Shown here in pieces: positions 61,163 to 64,000 of a DNA stretch of 64,000 bases. How positions within the stretch are numbered: the first letter of the stretch is position 1; every line of letters begins with the position of its first letter. The notes below the pieces were generated by a model. The model made no database searches. It saw only the letters and a list, made by a program, of their open reading frames with translations, and was not told where the DNA came from. The position numbers and the translations under genes are program-made. Source of the DNA: Haliotis asinina (lineage: Eukaryota > Mollusca > Gastropoda > Lepetellida > Haliotidae). The stretch spans positions 39,579,001-39,643,000 of the forward strand of contig NC_090291.1 of NCBI RefSeq assembly GCF_037392515.1, given 5' to 3'.

Positions 61163-62344
61163 TCTTGAGTCTATGAAGAGTGACACATACACTATGAATC
61201 TAAATATGAAACAGAGGAGACATTGTCACTGGTCTGGTCTATTAATGGATAAAACAATGGAAAAAGTTTGTTTCCCTACCTCCAGCAAATAAAAGTATAT
61301 TGAAAAATGTTACTCATACAAAATGTGATTCTGAAATATATTATCATGCTGGTTTCTTTCTAAGGATTTCAAGTGATTGTGGTTAAGCAAATGACCGGAA
61401 AGCGTTACTATGTCAAGTCGTGGAACAACCATCTATGACATTAGGTGAAAAATGTGAAACCTGCATAATATATGAATTTGCTCAACCCTGTTGAAAGTCG
61501 AAATCGTCTAAGGCGCCACCAGATCGAGTTATGTCCCTTGATTTTGTCAGTCGGGTTCATATTTACACGCAAAGAACTTATATAAGCACAACGTGTATTC
61601 TTGCAATGATATGTTTTCAGCACGTACATAAAACGTCTCCCTGTAACATCGCTGGTAAAACCTTGGATGCTTTCTTACCCGCATGATCCATTGACTCCAT
61701 GATCAGATTCCATACTGATTTTATTTTGATAACTGCTCATTTTGAAAACCCACTGATATCATACAAAACCAAATCTGTACAAGTACGGCCTTGGAATGCT
61801 TGATGTTGACTTTATTGGTAAATGCGTGTCTTACACCATTCAAAGTCAAAACCGAGTGTAACCTCCATGTTACTGTAATGCAGCAAGCACTGTCATCCTC
61901 ATGCCCCCTGCAAACCTCCTGATCCTGGGCCAGGTTATGTACAGGGTGATCCCTCGTTGCACGCGACGACCATTCATGTCCCAGATATGCTCCAAAGGGC
62001 TAGGAATTGGCTCATTCAATCGTGAGAATGTCAGTCGGTGCTTAACTAAGTTCTTTGTGCATAACTCCCCTAAGAGTTATGTTACATAGGCCTTTTTATA
62101 AGACGGCATGGCGAGATACAGTTAGACATTGTTCAAAGTTTGAACCACTCTCACTCGTAACTTGTATTTCAGGAAAATGACATCCAGTATTCATCGCCCT
62201 GACCGAATAGCTTCTGTATACACACTGCCGTCCTATGAAGAACTGGTCAGATACTCGGAAAACCAACCAACCTACCACCAGACCTTCGGGGCAATTCATC
62301 TGGAACGGACCGTTACTGTTCGAGCTTCACCACGCGTGATTATA
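61163..62344. other. Intergenic DNA, nothing recognised
   Basis: Only short frames. The stretch ccattcatgtcccagatatg near 61970 echoes the Tc1 C-terminal region at 38760 and may be another scrap. 62953-63935 is also empty to my eye. Confidence 0.3.
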
Positions 62345-62475
62345 TATTGCATCACATAGGCAACATATGTTATATTTGGGATTACACTTTCTCAGTAAAG
62401 TACAGATTCTAGTACTTTGGTTGGTTTAGATCCCATTTGGGATTCGAACCCACATCACTAGAGTCAGGCAACTTA
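62345..62475 (-). mobile_element. SINE-C, minus copy
   Basis: Reads in complement as the body and B-box of SINE-C: gggattcgaacccacatc and gtacagattctagtac. A second head (gcagtggctgagtgggttaa) begins at 62500 on the plus strand. Confidence 0.6.
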
Positions 62476-62742
62476 TCGCCAGTACACAAAGTTAGCTGTG
62501 GAAGTCGCAGTGGCTGAGTGGGTTAAGGGGCCGACTGAGAGTGTAGATTCGATAAGTGGAATTTTGAGGACCAAACAAAACAGTCTGTAGTAGGTTGCTG
62601 TCTTTTCTATGGGTCAAAGTTTTCGAGGGGTAAGGCAACAATATCAAATCGCTGCACACGTACAATCATACCTCCCATTGAGAAGCGAGAAAATAACCTT
62701 AAACTATGTTTATTTTCTGAACAGTCAGTTCATCATCACCCT

Positions 62743-62952
62743 TGAACATCCGGGTTAGAGTTGATCTTCAGTAACACAAGAGCTGTCGTAAGAGGCTCGC
62801 TGGCTGGGTTGACACATGGCATTGTATCCCAGTGGTGGATCGATGCTCATGTTGTTGATCCCTGGATTATCTGGTCCAGACCCGATCATTTACAGGCCGC
62901 CGCAATATAGTTGCAAAATTGCTGAGTGCATTACACTAAGCTCACTCACTCT
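62743..62952 (+). mobile_element. SINE-B, plus, internally shortened
   Basis: tccgggttagagttgatctt, gtaagaggctcgctggctgg, gctcatgttgttgatccctg and gctcactcactc. Confidence 0.85.
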
Positions 62953-63935
62953 GTCATCGGGTCAGTTCAGAAGGGATCAGGTTAGTCTAAGCTGTTGTCC
63001 CTGAAATAACGTTATCTTACTGAAAAACAGATCTACAAAAGGTATAATAACGATACCAAAAAGTTCAAGAACAATTCTTACTTTGCTGACCTAGATCAAC
63101 CAATCGACCAACGTGTCCTGTCACTCCTGACTTGAGTATATTGTATTTTCTCTAGGCGACAGACTTGGGTTCCACACGGTGTAACATATGTCTACCTTAG
63201 GGTTTCCTTTATTTTCTTTCGTAAATATTTTCTATATCGATCGTTTCCCTGTATTGATTTGTTCTGGAACGTTTTTCTGTCCCTGTATTGACATAATTAT
63301 CAACGTGTTGATTAATCATGAAATCGTTAATACGTTCTATAGTATTGCCAATAAATAAATCATTTTAGTTATACATCTATTCATGAGTGAAATGAGGGGA
63401 AATTACCTGATAAAATATTGTTAAACTGGAGGCCAATGTCCTTTAGAGCGAGATAATATACTGAAGTACAAAAGACAGTAAACACCTGCCAAGAAACGAC
63501 GTAAACATTTTGAAAACTGTTTTCATAGAATAGTGTAGGCTGGACGAGTAACACGAGGTACTTGTAAGTCCGCAACATGGTACGGCATGTGGTGTTCTGT
63601 CAACACGGGATGAAGTAAAAACGGACCCCAGCGAAAAAGGCCAAAAAAATCGGTCGTCAAACCACTTTCATCTATTGTCTACAGTATGTCTATGTCTGGC
63701 GGCATGTACTTTACAACCTGAGTGGGTTACTTCGTTTGTAAGAACGAAACATTTTGCAATATAGATATAATTGTGAATTCTTATACATTTTGAATATTAT
63801 AGTTATTATGAGTGAAATATTTGCACTCTTCATTTATTGACCGTTTTTTCTTGGCACAGGGGCCGTTTTCTCTATGTTCGGAGGCCGTTCTCTCAATCGC
63901 GGTGGCCGTTTTCTCGATATTTTAGAGTCCGTTTG

Positions 63936-64000
63936 ACATATGTCATCGTGTCCCAGTTGTGTAAATAGATGTTCAAGCTGTTGACCACTGGATTGTCTGA
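63936..64000 (+). mobile_element. SINE-B, plus, cut by window end
   Basis: catatgtcatcgtgtcccag and gaccactggattgtctg run to the last base. Confidence 0.75.

Overview
The window reads as nuclear DNA of a gastropod mollusc, most likely an abalone (Haliotis). Genes have spliceosomal introns with GT/AG borders, the DNA between them is AT-rich, and more than 35 copies of two SINE families end in ctcactcac repeats. The abalone assignment rests on my memory of that repeat and is inference. Most of the window is repeats and unannotatable intergenic DNA. I can support three protein-coding genes from reconstructed exons.

Genes. (1) BOLA3 (minus, four coding exons, 18257-22432) encodes a 111-residue mitochondrial BolA-type iron-sulfur cluster assembly factor. 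(2) DECR1 (plus, seven well-supported exons from 26358 to 35391 plus a probable first exon at 22738-22794) encodes a mitochondrial 2,4-dienoyl-CoA reductase of about 328 residues. Every splice phase in both genes closes. The two genes are head-to-head, with about 305 bp between their start codons, and would share a bidirectional promoter. One serves mitochondrial Fe-S and lipoate enzymes, the other mitochondrial beta-oxidation of unsaturated fatty acids. (3) A two-coding-exon gene on the minus strand (45747-48369) encodes a predicted 248-residue type II single-pass membrane protein with two PPSY motifs. I do not recognise its family.

Layout. 1-17 kb: no host gene seen; it holds a Tc1 transposase scrap, a pair of ~0.9 kb inverted repeats (2.2-6.5 kb), a ~25-bp minisatellite, an exact 313-bp tandem duplication, a LINE reverse-transcriptase remnant and SINEs. 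18-35.4 kb: BOLA3 and DECR1, whose introns carry SINEs, a 30-bp minisatellite with higher-order structure, terminal-inverted-repeat elements and a perfect 161-bp-arm palindrome. 35.4-45.7 kb: MITEs, a ~470-bp foldback and degenerate tandem repeats. 45.7-50.4 kb: the PPSY-motif gene, with a hairpin having two 22-nt arms in its intron. 51-64 kb: low-complexity DNA, two decayed Tc1/mariner transposases, and a decayed hAT/ZMYM1-like transposase interrupted by a foldback element.

I see no CRISPR array, operon, phage or genuine tRNA/rRNA gene. Repeat boundaries are by eye and approximate unless stated as exact.
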